This document shows positions 49,328-56,801 of a DNA stretch of 64,000 nt, in pieces (position 1 is the stretch's first letter; every line of letters begins with the position of its first letter). The notes below the pieces were generated by a model. That model was not told where the DNA came from. It ran no database searches and saw nothing but the letters and a program-made list of their open reading frames with translations. This stretch comes from Terrimonas_A sp051954695 (GTDB lineage: Bacteria; Bacteroidota; Bacteroidia; Chitinophagales; Chitinophagaceae). The translations under genes were made by a program, and so were the position numbers. Location: contig JBQCHL010000024.1 in the NCBI GenBank assembly GCA_051954695.1, forward strand, positions 170,079 through 234,078. Reading direction: 5' to 3'.

Positions 49328-49459
49328 TAATTTTGCCGTCCGAAAATAAAGTTCTTTTTGAAGCAGAGCTTTGTCTGAGGACAAACATTTCCTGAAGAGG
49401 CTCCACAAGCATCCCCCCGTGGGGAACGCCTCAAGGGTATAATTCTAATACTGGGTAAA
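49328..49459 (+). promoter_or_regulatory. rpmI-rplT promoter and candidate r-protein leader
   Basis: TAATTTTG (49328-49335) is an exact TAnnTTTG box. The ~120-nt leader that follows can fold into a compact hairpin: CCT-GAGGC (49391-49401) with GCCTC-AGG (49428-49436) and an inner CCCC/GGGG stem (49413-49424). Ribosomal protein L20 represses its operon through leader RNA in other bacteria; whether this is such a site is inference. Confidence 0.45.
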
Positions 49460-49657
49460 ATGCCTAAAGTAAAAACGAATTCCAGTGCCAAAAAACGTTT
49501 TAAAGTAACCGGCACAGGAAAGATCACTCACCAAAAGAGTTTCAAGCGTCACATCCTGACGAAAAAATCAAAAAAGCGTAAGCGTAACATGCGGATCGAT
49601 GGTCTGGTAGCAAAACCAAACATGGATTTTGTAAAACGCCTTTTGCGCCTGAAATAA
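49460..49657 (+). CDS. rpmI: 50S ribosomal protein L35
   Basis: The 65-residue, very basic protein is recognised by PKVKTNSSAKKRFKVTGTGK at the start and FKRHILTKKSKKRKRNMR in the middle. It is a normal-length L35 of the large subunit. It is cotranscribed with rplT 48 bp downstream. Here the pair has its own promoter and leader, because infC lies 3.1 kb upstream. Confidence 0.96.
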   Translation: MPKVKTNSSAKKRFKVTGTGKITHQKSFKRHILTKKSKKRKRNMRIDGLVAKPNMDFVKRLLRLK

Positions 49658-49705
49658 GCCTATGGCTGTTCAGATTTAATCTTAAAACTCTTAAACTAAT
49701 TAGAT

Positions 49706-50050
49706 ATGCCTCGTTCAAAAAATGCTGTTGCCTCCAAGGCCCGCAGAAAAAAGATATTAAAACAAGCCAAAGGTTACTATGGCAAACGTAAAAACGTTTT
49801 AACGGTAGCTAAAAACGTTGTAGAAAAAGGTATGACCTATATGTTTGTAGGTCGTAAGCTGAAGAAAAGGGAATACCGCACTTTGTGGATCGCCCGTATT
49901 AATGCTGCTGTACGTGCTGAAGGTATGACCTACTCTGAGTTCATCAACAAACTCCAGAAAAAAGGTATCGAGCTGGACCGTAAAGTACTGGCCGATCTCG
50001 CCATGAACAACCCTGAGACTTTCAAAAACCTGGTTGATTCGGTTAAATAA
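49706..50050 (+). CDS. rplT: 50S ribosomal protein L20
   Basis: The 114-residue L20 is needed for early assembly of the large subunit and, in other bacteria, represses its own operon by binding leader RNA. It shows the usual RSKNAVASKARRKKILKQAKG N-terminal extension region and RTLWIARINAAVR. Length is normal. It follows rpmI and ends before a strong terminator. Confidence 0.96.
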   Translation: MPRSKNAVASKARRKKILKQAKGYYGKRKNVLTVAKNVVEKGMTYMFVGRKLKKREYRTLWIARINAAVRAEGMTYSEFINKLQKKGIELDRKVLADLAMNNPETFKNLVDSVK

Positions 50051-50122
50051 GTGTATCCCGGACTTTGATCCGGGACCAGACCTGGATCAAAACCCGGGAA
50101 AAGCTTTACAAAAGCATAAAAT

Positions 50123-50159
50123 AAAAAGACCGTCCTGCGAAACCGGGACGGTCTTTTTT
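50123..50159 (+). terminator. Terminator of rpmI-rplT
   Basis: A 13-bp stem, AAAAAGACCGTCC (50123-50135) with GGACGGTCTTTTT (50146-50158), ends in TTTTTT. A second, weaker inverted repeat (TCCCGG/CCGGGA near 50057-50076) precedes it. Confidence 0.85.
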
Positions 50160-50173
50160 ATTTCAGAAAAATA

Positions 50174-50181
50174 TATTTTTG
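50174..50181 (+). promoter_or_regulatory. -7 promoter box of speA
   Basis: TATTTTTG matches TAnnTTTG exactly, about 50 bases before the speA ATG. Confidence 0.5.
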
Positions 50182-50232
50182 CTTGTTAAAAAAAATGGGA
50201 TACTCCCACATAGACTAACCCTCCCGTTGTAA

Positions 50233-51633
50233 ATGAATAATACTTATAACGACCTTGTAAAACAAACCTTCAATTTTCCCCAGGAAGGCTTTGATGTAAA
50301 AGACGGTTACCTTCAGTTCAACAACCTTGATATTAAAGCATTGATAGATAAGTATGGCACACCGCTGAAGCTTAGCTATCTGCCCAAGATCGGGATGCAG
50401 ATCAAGAAAGCAAAAAGCATGTTTGCCGCTGCTTTCAAGAAGCATAAATATGAGGGTAAATATTTTTATTGCTATTGCACTAAAAGTTCTCATTTCAGCT
50501 TTGTGGTGGAAGAAGCGCTGAAGCATGAAATTCACCTGGAAACTTCTTATGCCTACGATATAGAGATCATCAAGAAGCTGTACGAAAAAAAGAAGATCAC
50601 CAAGGATATCCATATCATCTGCAATGGCTTTAAGCAGAAAGGATATACCCGCAGGATCGCCAGCCTGCTTAATTCAGGTTTCCAGAATGTGATCCCTGTG
50701 CTCGACAATAAAGAAGAGCTGAGGGAATACGCGAAATCCGTAAAAGTGCCTTTCAAACTGGGCATCAGGGTAGCGGCGGAAGAAGAGCCGACCTTTCCAT
50801 TCTATACATCCCGCCTTGGTATCCGTGCAAAAGATATACTCGAGTTTTATGTAGACCGGATCGAAGGATATGAAAGCAAATTCCAGTTGAAAATGCTGCA
50901 TATCTTCCTCAATAAAGGAATTAAGGATGATATCTATTACTGGAGTGAGCTGAACAAGATCATCAACCTGTATTGCCAGTTGAAAAAGATCTGTCCTGAA
51001 CTGGATTCTATCAATATCGGCGGCGGTTTCCCGATCAAGCATTCTCTCGGTTTTGAATACGATTACCAGTTTATGATCAACGAGATCGTTGGTAATATCA
51101 AATCAGCCTGCAAAAAAGCAAAAGTTCCCATGCCGAATATCTTTACTGAATTTGGCAGCTATACAGTAGGAGAGAGCATGGCGCATATCTATAGTGTGAT
51201 CGGAGAGAAAGTGCAGAACGACCGGGAAAACTGGTACATGATCGACTCATCCTTTATTACTACACTCCCCGATACCTGGGGCATTGGCGAGCGCTTCCTG
51301 ATGCTTCCGATCAACAAATGGGATGAAGAATACCAGCGAGTGGTGCTTGGAGGCATCACCTGCGACAGTCATGATTACTACGATTCAGAAGAACATATCA
51401 ATGAAGTGTTCCTCCCCAAAATAAATAATGGTGAACCGTTGTATGTCGGCTTTTTCCATACCGGTGCTTACCAGGACCAGATCAGTGGTTATGGTGGTAT
51501 CAAGCACTGCCTGATCCCTTCACCCAAACATGTTATTATCGGGTATGATAAGAATGGAAAACTGGTAGACTGGCTTTATGCAAAAGAGCAAACTGCACAG
51601 AGCATGTTGAAGATACTGGGATATGTTAAGTAG
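50233..51633 (+). CDS. speA: Arginine decarboxylase (fold III, short type)
   Basis: The enzyme removes CO2 from arginine to give agmatine, the first step of polyamine synthesis by the agmatine route. The 466-residue protein is an alanine-racemase-fold PLP enzyme. The PLP lysine is in YCYCTKSSHFS (about residue 84), the phosphate-binding glycine loop is IGGGFPIKHS, and the active-site cysteine segment is ITCDSHDYYD. It is shorter than the E. coli SpeA because it lacks the helical insert, as is usual in Bacteroidota; relatives of this size can prefer other basic amino acids, so specificity is likely but not proven. The stop codon TAG is itself the first three bases of a dispersed repeat. Confidence 0.85.
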   Translation: MNNTYNDLVKQTFNFPQEGFDVKDGYLQFNNLDIKALIDKYGTPLKLSYLPKIGMQIKKAKSMFAAAFKKHKYEGKYFYCYCTKSSHFSFVVEEALKHEIHLETSYAYDIEIIKKLYEKKKITKDIHIICNGFKQKGYTRRIASLLNSGFQNVIPVLDNKEELREYAKSVKVPFKLGIRVAAEEEPTFPFYTSRLGIRAKDILEFYVDRIEGYESKFQLKMLHIFLNKGIKDDIYYWSELNKIINLYCQLKKICPELDSINIGGGFPIKHSLGFEYDYQFMINEIVGNIKSACKKAKVPMPNIFTEFGSYTVGESMAHIYSVIGEKVQNDRENWYMIDSSFITTLPDTWGIGERFLMLPINKWDEEYQRVVLGGITCDSHDYYDSEEHINEVFLPKINNGEPLYVGFFHTGAYQDQISGYGGIKHCLIPSPKHVIIGYDKNGKLVDWLYAKEQTAQSMLKILGYVK

Positions 51634-51760
51634 TCGGTAGTCTTTAGTCGGCAGTCGATAGTCAAACCCTTCCGCTGTCACCTCTGGTTTAGGTAGCATA
51701 CAGGTTTAAAGAATATTAGGGCCGTGGGCTCCTCAAGGATGGGGAGCCCACGGCCTTTGT
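51631..51760. repeat. Dispersed repeat unit plus terminator hairpin (copy 4)
   Basis: A 33-nt AGTC-rich unit (51631-51663) starts on the speA stop codon. A TGTCACC-type segment (51676-51682), GGTTTAAAGAATATTAGG and a perfect 13-bp hairpin follow: GGCCGTGGGCTCC (51720-51732) with GGAGCCCACGGCC (51743-51755), then TTTG. The hairpin sequence differs from the other copies while the flank is kept. Confidence 0.8.
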
Positions 51761-51815
51761 ATTATATCAGCTGATTTTTCTAAATCAGGGATGGGGTAAT
51801 AAGGGTGGGAGCTTA

Positions 51816-52151
51816 TTATCTTCTCCTTCCATAAGCATGACCACGGCCCCTGTTCCAGTCGTTGTACTGCGGGTATCTTTTGTAGGATTTTTGTATATAT
51901 TTTCTGTCGAGGTAATACCTGTTGTCGTAGCCCCTCCAGTATATCCATCCGCTGGGGTTACGGTAATAATACCGCCCGTCGTGGTAACGGTTGATGACCA
52001 TGCCAGGCCCTGCAGTTATAATAAGCGAAACGGAAGTGCGAGGCGGGGGCGGGGGATAAGGATCATAATCATACCGGGTAGTAGAGCAACTGGTAATTAC
52101 CGCCGCTACGGCCACTAAAACGACCGCTTGTACAATTCTTATTCTTTTCAT
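51816..52151 (-). CDS. Small Tyr/Arg-rich lipoprotein
   Basis: The 111-residue protein has a lipoprotein signal with lipobox ITSC (Cys at about residue 22), a Pro-rich stretch (PYPPPPPRT) and then a Tyr/Arg/Asn-rich body (NRYHDGRYYYRNPSGWIYW) with a basic end. Such short aromatic-basic lipoproteins are frequent in Chitinophagaceae and of unknown role. It is divergent from the NTF2-like gene, with 61 bp between starts. Confidence 0.65.
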   Translation of the reverse strand: MKRIRIVQAVVLVAVAAVITSCSTTRYDYDPYPPPPPRTSVSLIITAGPGMVINRYHDGRYYYRNPSGWIYWRGYDNRYYLDRKYIQKSYKRYPQYNDWNRGRGHAYGRRR

Positions 52152-52212
52152 GATGAATGAATTTACTTTAGGACGGAAATAATGATACCGGGTTCACTTA
52201 AACAATGTTAAT

Positions 52213-52668
52213 ATGCGATCCTTTTTCATATTGTTAACAACCGTTTTTATCGGGCAGACGGTTTTTGCACAGCAGGCCGAAGATTCTGTTAAAGCTGTTA
52301 TCAATACCATGTTCACTGCCATGCGCAACGGTAATGCAGCTTCTTTCAAATCTGTGTTTGCAGACAAAGTGATCATGCAAACCATTTCCCGGAACAAGGA
52401 AGGGAAAACAATTGTGCGCGATGAGAATATCAACGAGTTTGCAGAAGTAGTAGGGAAGATGAAAAAAGATTCTGCAGATGAACGGATCAGTTTTGAAACA
52501 ATAAGAATAGATGGTCCGCTGGCCATTGTATGGACACCATATAATTTTTATCTGAATGGAGCTTTCAGCCATTGCGGCGTCAATTCATTTCAATTGGTGA
52601 AACTCGACGGTGCCTGGAAAATACAATACCTGATCGATACACGGCGCCGTACAGGCTGCCAGCCGTAG
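52213..52668 (+). CDS. Secreted NTF2-like (SnoaL/DUF4440-type) protein
   Basis: The 151-residue protein has a signal peptide (MRSFFILLTTVFIGQTVFAQ) and one cone-shaped NTF2-like domain: AVINTMFTAMRNGNAASFKSVFAD at the start and LAIVWTPYNFYLNGAFSHCGVNSFQLVKLDGAWKI in the sheet. The fold is used for enzymes and for ligand binding; no catalytic residues stand out. It ends 1 bp before the convergent gene. Confidence 0.75.
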   Translation: MRSFFILLTTVFIGQTVFAQQAEDSVKAVINTMFTAMRNGNAASFKSVFADKVIMQTISRNKEGKTIVRDENINEFAEVVGKMKKDSADERISFETIRIDGPLAIVWTPYNFYLNGAFSHCGVNSFQLVKLDGAWKIQYLIDTRRRTGCQP

Positions 52669-52669
52669 A

Positions 52670-53950
52670 TCATCTTCCTTTATTGCTTACGCGGTATTTT
52701 TTGTTGACTTTGGGATTGTTGAAGTATTTGTTCAATTCTTCTTCGGTCATACCCTCTGTGGTCACGTCCACAGGCACGTCTATCAACTGCATCTGGCTCT
52801 GCTTTAATTCTTCTTTAAGCTTGGCAGTTTTAGTAAGGATCTGCGGATCCCGGTCGCCCAGCAAAGTGTAATCATACAGCATATATTCCAGCCGCTTGAT
52901 GGAAGAGCGTATCAGGGAAGCCTGATTTTGTTCTACTACTTTATTGGGAGCGGTCGCCTCTTTTACCGGGACAAGTGCCACACCCGCGCTTGGCAATATT
53001 TTGCCGGCTGTTTCAGCAGAAGCCCCGCCGGATGTGCTCAGGATGGTGCCTGTAAGGGCTGAAGTAGCCGAGGTAAGATCGAAAGAAGTCCTTGCTCCCC
53101 TTGTCTTCCTGATCTTCTTATCTATCTGGAGAAAAGTATATTTTAATGTCATCAGATGCTTTCTCAAATTCGATACTACCACCTCGTATTCCTGTTTTGC
53201 CATGGGATAGTTGAGGGCGTCTTTCACAGTGATCCTTACATTGGCAGTATCCCTTATCTGGAATTTGGGAGTGGAGCCGATAAAGCTCAGGTTGAGTATT
53301 TTGGTTTTAGAGGTATCGGTCTCTTTCACAAAATCAAAAGGAATGGTCCAGGAAAATTCATCTCCGCAATGCCTTACCTGTTTATAATTCGAGATGGATA
53401 TATTGCTGGTGAATAAAATATCCTCGATCGTAAAATTGCCTGCTTCACATTGTATACTGAAGGAAATTGTTTCTCCTTCTTCTGCAATAAGCGTGCTGCC
53501 GACAGAAGGTTTCAGTTTGGGCAGCACCACATCAGTGTTGTAGAAAACAAGCGTAAAGCTGGTATCAATTCTTTCCTTAGGGTTGGCAAGGTTTTGAACA
53601 CCCAATTTCACTGAATATTCTTCATCATACTTCAGCTTGCCGGAAAGGAAAAAAGATTTTTCCGCCTTAAAGGTCAACATGCCGTTATCCTTATTGATCT
53701 TAAGGCCAATAGGCGAGTTTTTCAGATACCAGTAATATTTGGTCTCATCCCGGTTGATGGCCAGTTTATAGGAAAGCACCGAGTCCACATGCAGTGTTAT
53801 ATAGGGAATAAGATTGACAATACGCAGGGTACTGTCAACAGGTTCCTCAGGCCTATGCTGAATGGTATCTACTAATGTTGTATCCTGGCTTTTTGCGGTA
53901 GATACGGACAATACAAATAATAGAAAGAAATATAATACTTTCTTGTGCAT
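52670..53950 (-). CDS. Large exported hypothetical protein with Ig/cadherin-like region
   Basis: The 426-residue protein has a signal peptide (MHKKVLYFFLLFVLSVSTAKSQ). Residues from about 40 to 250 are beta-rich, with a putative Ig-like segment (SYKLAINRDETKYYWYLKNSP, LKINKDNGMLTFKAEKSF) like the dystroglycan/cadherin-type 'putative Ig' domains. A C-terminal helical region ends in EEELNKYFNNPKVNKKYRV. No catalytic motif is visible. A TATTTTTG box on the minus strand (53995-53988) lies 37 bp upstream. I do not recognise the family. Confidence 0.6.
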   Translation of the reverse strand: MHKKVLYFFLLFVLSVSTAKSQDTTLVDTIQHRPEEPVDSTLRIVNLIPYITLHVDSVLSYKLAINRDETKYYWYLKNSPIGLKINKDNGMLTFKAEKSFFLSGKLKYDEEYSVKLGVQNLANPKERIDTSFTLVFYNTDVVLPKLKPSVGSTLIAEEGETISFSIQCEAGNFTIEDILFTSNISISNYKQVRHCGDEFSWTIPFDFVKETDTSKTKILNLSFIGSTPKFQIRDTANVRITVKDALNYPMAKQEYEVVVSNLRKHLMTLKYTFLQIDKKIRKTRGARTSFDLTSATSALTGTILSTSGGASAETAGKILPSAGVALVPVKEATAPNKVVEQNQASLIRSSIKRLEYMLYDYTLLGDRDPQILTKTAKLKEELKQSQMQLIDVPVDVTTEGMTEEELNKYFNNPKVNKKYRVSNKGR

Positions 53951-54025
53951 AGTTTAGTGCTGTTGGTAATCAAGTTGCAAAAATAACAGATTTTAGACAA
54001 TGCTTTAGCTATAAAGGTTGCCCGT

Positions 54026-54060
54026 AAAAAAAGAAACCCCATCGTGGAAACGACGGGGTG
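54026..54060 (-). terminator. Terminator of the hsp20 gene
   Basis: On the minus strand CCCCGTCG pairs with CGATGGGG around a TTTCCA loop and is followed by TTTCTTTTTTT. It lies 33 bp past the hsp20 stop. Confidence 0.75.
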
Positions 54061-54093
54061 TAAACCAAAACCAACTGCTTATGAGAAAGATTC

Positions 54094-54552
54094 TTACTGA
54101 ATATTTATTTCTTGTGCTGTAGCTTTGACTACTTCTCTTTTGGGAAGGTTTAATACCAGCACTCCATTATTATATTTTGCGTCAATTCCAGCCGCATCAA
54201 TCTTTTCGTCCAGTGTAAAAGATCTTTTGAATGAACGGAAGCTGTATTCGCGTCTGACCTGCTTCTCTGTATTGTTGTTTTCTGCATTCTCTTTCACTTC
54301 CTGTTTCTTCTCAGCAGAAACTGTCAGCACATCCTGCTCAACGTTCACTTTGAAATCAGATTTTTCGAAACCCGGGGCTATCACTTCAAGCGAATAACCT
54401 TTATCAGTTTCTTTAATGTTCACCGGGGCAAACCCTTTGAACACGGTATCTGATCCATTCCTATACAAGACGGGGAGCTCTGAAAAAAGGTCGTCCACTA
54501 AATTGTTAAAGCTCTTCTCAAAAGGACGACGGCCGAATCTTACGTGTGTCAT
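54094..54552 (-). CDS. Hsp20/alpha-crystallin small heat-shock protein
   Basis: The 152-residue holdase has a short N-terminal arm and the alpha-crystallin domain from about residue 45. VNIKETDKGYSLEVIAPGFEKSDF starts the domain and NGVLVLNLPKRE ends it. It binds unfolding proteins without ATP and forms oligomers in the cytoplasm. No CIRCE or other heat-shock operator was seen in the 275-bp upstream gap. Single gene. Confidence 0.93.
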   Translation of the reverse strand: MTHVRFGRRPFEKSFNNLVDDLFSELPVLYRNGSDTVFKGFAPVNIKETDKGYSLEVIAPGFEKSDFKVNVEQDVLTVSAEKKQEVKENAENNNTEKQVRREYSFRSFKRSFTLDEKIDAAGIDAKYNNGVLVLNLPKREVVKATAQEINIQ

Positions 54553-54797
54553 AAACTATTCTTTTTAATTTTTTTGTTTTGTTGAATACCACAACTACTT
54601 TTCAAACCACGTACCACTGCCTTTTTTCATCGATTTCCCTGACATCCTAACCCCAATCCACTCATAAATAGACAAAATGGCAGTTTCTTTCTGTAAAATA
54701 AGTCATAATGACCTATTTAGCTAAACCTCTCCGCCCATATCCTCCCATTCGCGCCATTCGCCTCAATTCGAACCATTCGTACCCAAACCTTTTTGCC

Positions 54798-54805
54798 TAT
54801 TTTTG
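54798..54805 (+). promoter_or_regulatory. -7 promoter box of the bacilliredoxin gene
   Basis: TATTTTTG matches TAnnTTTG exactly, 22 bases before the ATG at 54828. Just upstream (54745-54780) is a run of ATTCG words (CATTCGCGCCATTCGCCTC) resembling one at 25761-25780. Confidence 0.5.
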
Positions 54806-54827
54806 CGTTTCATAACTAAACTCAACT

Positions 54828-55244
54828 ATGTATCCAGAAGAAATAGTCACCCCCATGAAAGAAGAGCTGACAGACAACGGTTTCTCCGAGTTGCTGACAG
54901 CCGATGAAGTGAACGCCCAACTGGCGAAAAAAGGCACCACCCTGGTAATGATCAACTCCGTTTGCGGCTGCTCAGCAGGCAGTGCAAGGCCGGGAGTGCT
55001 GATGGCCGTTGTGAATGCCAAGAATAAACCGGATTTCCTGACCACCAGTTTTGCGGGTTTTGATATCGAAGCCATAAAAACATTGAGGGAGCACCTGCTT
55101 CCTTATCCTCCTTCTTCACCGGCTATCGCCTTGTTTAAAGACGGCCAACTGGTGCATTTTATCGAACGCCACCAGATAGAAGGAAGGCCGGCACAAATGA
55201 TCGCCCATAACCTGATCGGTGCTTTCGACGAGTATTGTAACTAA
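54828..55244 (+). CDS. Bacilliredoxin, BrxA/BrxB (YphP/YqiW) family
   Basis: The 138-residue thioredoxin-fold protein carries the CGC active site (SVCGCSAGSARP near residue 45-56) that is diagnostic of this family. It opens MYPEEIVTPMKEELT as relatives do. In Firmicutes these proteins remove bacillithiol from oxidised proteins; in Bacteroidota a comparable low-molecular-weight thiol role is likely but inferred. Single cytoplasmic gene, 137 bp ahead of lgt. Confidence 0.9.
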   Translation: MYPEEIVTPMKEELTDNGFSELLTADEVNAQLAKKGTTLVMINSVCGCSAGSARPGVLMAVVNAKNKPDFLTTSFAGFDIEAIKTLREHLLPYPPSSPAIALFKDGQLVHFIERHQIEGRPAQMIAHNLIGAFDEYCN

Positions 55245-55271
55245 TAATAGAAATTCACCTTTTAAGTCAAT

Positions 55272-55335
55272 ATTCAAAGTCAGTTGTCAAAATTTCTCCC
55301 ATTTGCCGGGATATTTTGATTACTGACTTTTGAAT
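55272..55335. repeat. Imperfect inverted repeat between bacilliredoxin and lgt
   Basis: ATTCAAAGTCAGTTGTCAAAAT (starting at 55272) pairs with most of 55308-55335 read in reverse, with one bulge and a few mismatches, around a GC-containing loop. It could terminate the bacilliredoxin transcript. Confidence 0.6.
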
Positions 55336-55381
55336 TTTTAATTAGAGTGTATATTCGCCCTGCTTAAAACCAACACAATAA

Positions 55382-56545
55382 ATGTATCCCAACCTTTATT
55401 TCGCCTTCAAAGATCTTTTTGGTGTAGAATGGACCTTTCTGCGGTTTGTCAATTCGTTTGGTTTTTTTGTGGCTATATCCTTTATACTGGCAGCCGTCAC
55501 ACTTACTGCAGAACTGAAACGCAAAAGCAGGGAAGGCCTGCTGCAGCCCAAGGAAATGCAGGTGATGGTTGGGCAACCTGCTACTGCTGCAGAATTGATC
55601 CTTAATTTTCTGCTTGGTTTTTTACTGGGTTATAAGATCCTGGCCCTGTTCATCATGGATGATTCTGCCACAGAGGATCCACAGCAATTTATCTTTTCCG
55701 GTATTGGAAGCTGGCCTGCCGGTATTGGACTCGGACTTTTGTTTGCCGGGCTGAAATGGTATGAGAAAAATAAACAAAAACTGCCCAAACCTGAGAAAAG
55801 AACGATCCGGATCTGGCCGCAGGACAGGGTAGGGGAAATGACTATCCTGGCCCTGGTATTTGGCCTGATAGGCGCCAAGATGTTTGATATTTTCGAGAAC
55901 TGGAGTGATTTCCTGGAGCATCCGTCCTCTTATTTATTCTCCCCCTCCGGACTTACTTTTTATGGTGGCCTGATCTGCGCTGCCATAGCCATTTGGATAT
56001 ATGCCCGCAAGCATAATATCGGTTTCTGGCACCTGAATGATGCCGCTGCCCCCGCTCTTATGTTGGCTTATGGCGTGGGCAGGATCGGTTGCCAGGTGGC
56101 CGGGGATGGCGATTGGGGTATAAAAAACCTTAATCCTAAGCCTTTTAGCTGGCTGCCGGATTGGATGTGGGGGTACACTTATCCGCATAATGTAAACGAA
56201 GCGGGTAACCCGATCCCGGGCTGTGTAGGCAAATATTGCAATGAGCTGGCTAATCCTGTTTACCCGACTCCCTTTTACGAAGTGATCATGGGACTGCTAT
56301 TATTCGCTCTTTTATGGTCTGTCCGCAAGAAACTGAAAGTGCCAGGCACCCTTTTTGCGCTCTACCTGATGGTGAACGGGATCGAAAGGTTTTTAATAGA
56401 AAAAATACGCGTGAACACGCACATGAACCTGTTCGGTTTCCAGCCCACACAGGCGGAAGTGATTTCGACCCTTTTGTTCCTGACCGGGCTGGTGCTGTGG
56501 ATCGTACTCAGAAGGAGGGCAAAGGCTGTGAAATCCACATCCTGA
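55382..56545 (+). CDS. lgt: Prolipoprotein diacylglyceryl transferase
   Basis: Lgt moves diacylglycerol from phosphatidylglycerol to the lipobox cysteine of prolipoproteins at the inner membrane. The 387-residue, multi-helix protein has the family signature in its Bacteroidota form: FYGGLICAAIAIWIYARKH, then YGVGRIGCQVAGDGDWG (the H/R-GxxxN region) and NPVYPTPFYEVIMGL and NGIERFLIEKIRVN near the end. It is about 100 residues longer than the E. coli enzyme, mainly N-terminal and in a loop. It would act on the several lipoproteins encoded in this window. TATATTCG at 55350-55357 is a near-match promoter box. Confidence 0.92.
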   Translation: MYPNLYFAFKDLFGVEWTFLRFVNSFGFFVAISFILAAVTLTAELKRKSREGLLQPKEMQVMVGQPATAAELILNFLLGFLLGYKILALFIMDDSATEDPQQFIFSGIGSWPAGIGLGLLFAGLKWYEKNKQKLPKPEKRTIRIWPQDRVGEMTILALVFGLIGAKMFDIFENWSDFLEHPSSYLFSPSGLTFYGGLICAAIAIWIYARKHNIGFWHLNDAAAPALMLAYGVGRIGCQVAGDGDWGIKNLNPKPFSWLPDWMWGYTYPHNVNEAGNPIPGCVGKYCNELANPVYPTPFYEVIMGLLLFALLWSVRKKLKVPGTLFALYLMVNGIERFLIEKIRVNTHMNLFGFQPTQAEVISTLLFLTGLVLWIVLRRRAKAVKSTS

Positions 56546-56699
56546 CCAGGGTGGAAGGTCTTTGTATTTTCTTTAAGAAATGCTGTCAAACGCGCTGCCA
56601 GCACAGCTTTCAGCCACAAGAGCGGGAAATATAATTACTTACAGCCAATTCTCTCATAATAATTATTAACAAGGGCTATGAGATTCCGTGAATGCAATG

Positions 56700-56707
56700 T
56701 ATTTTTG
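56700..56707 (+). promoter_or_regulatory. -7 promoter box of rpoD
   Basis: TATTTTTG matches TAnnTTTG exactly, about 95 bases before the rpoD ATG. The leader contains a TGTCT/AGACA inverted repeat near 56763-56794. Confidence 0.45.
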
Positions 56708-56801
56708 CAGACGGTTCGGGACGGTTTTATTCACTACCTTTTGCATATCCTGCAAACAAAGACTGTCTATTATTGTTTTTATTTAAACAGACAGATTCAT
56801 T

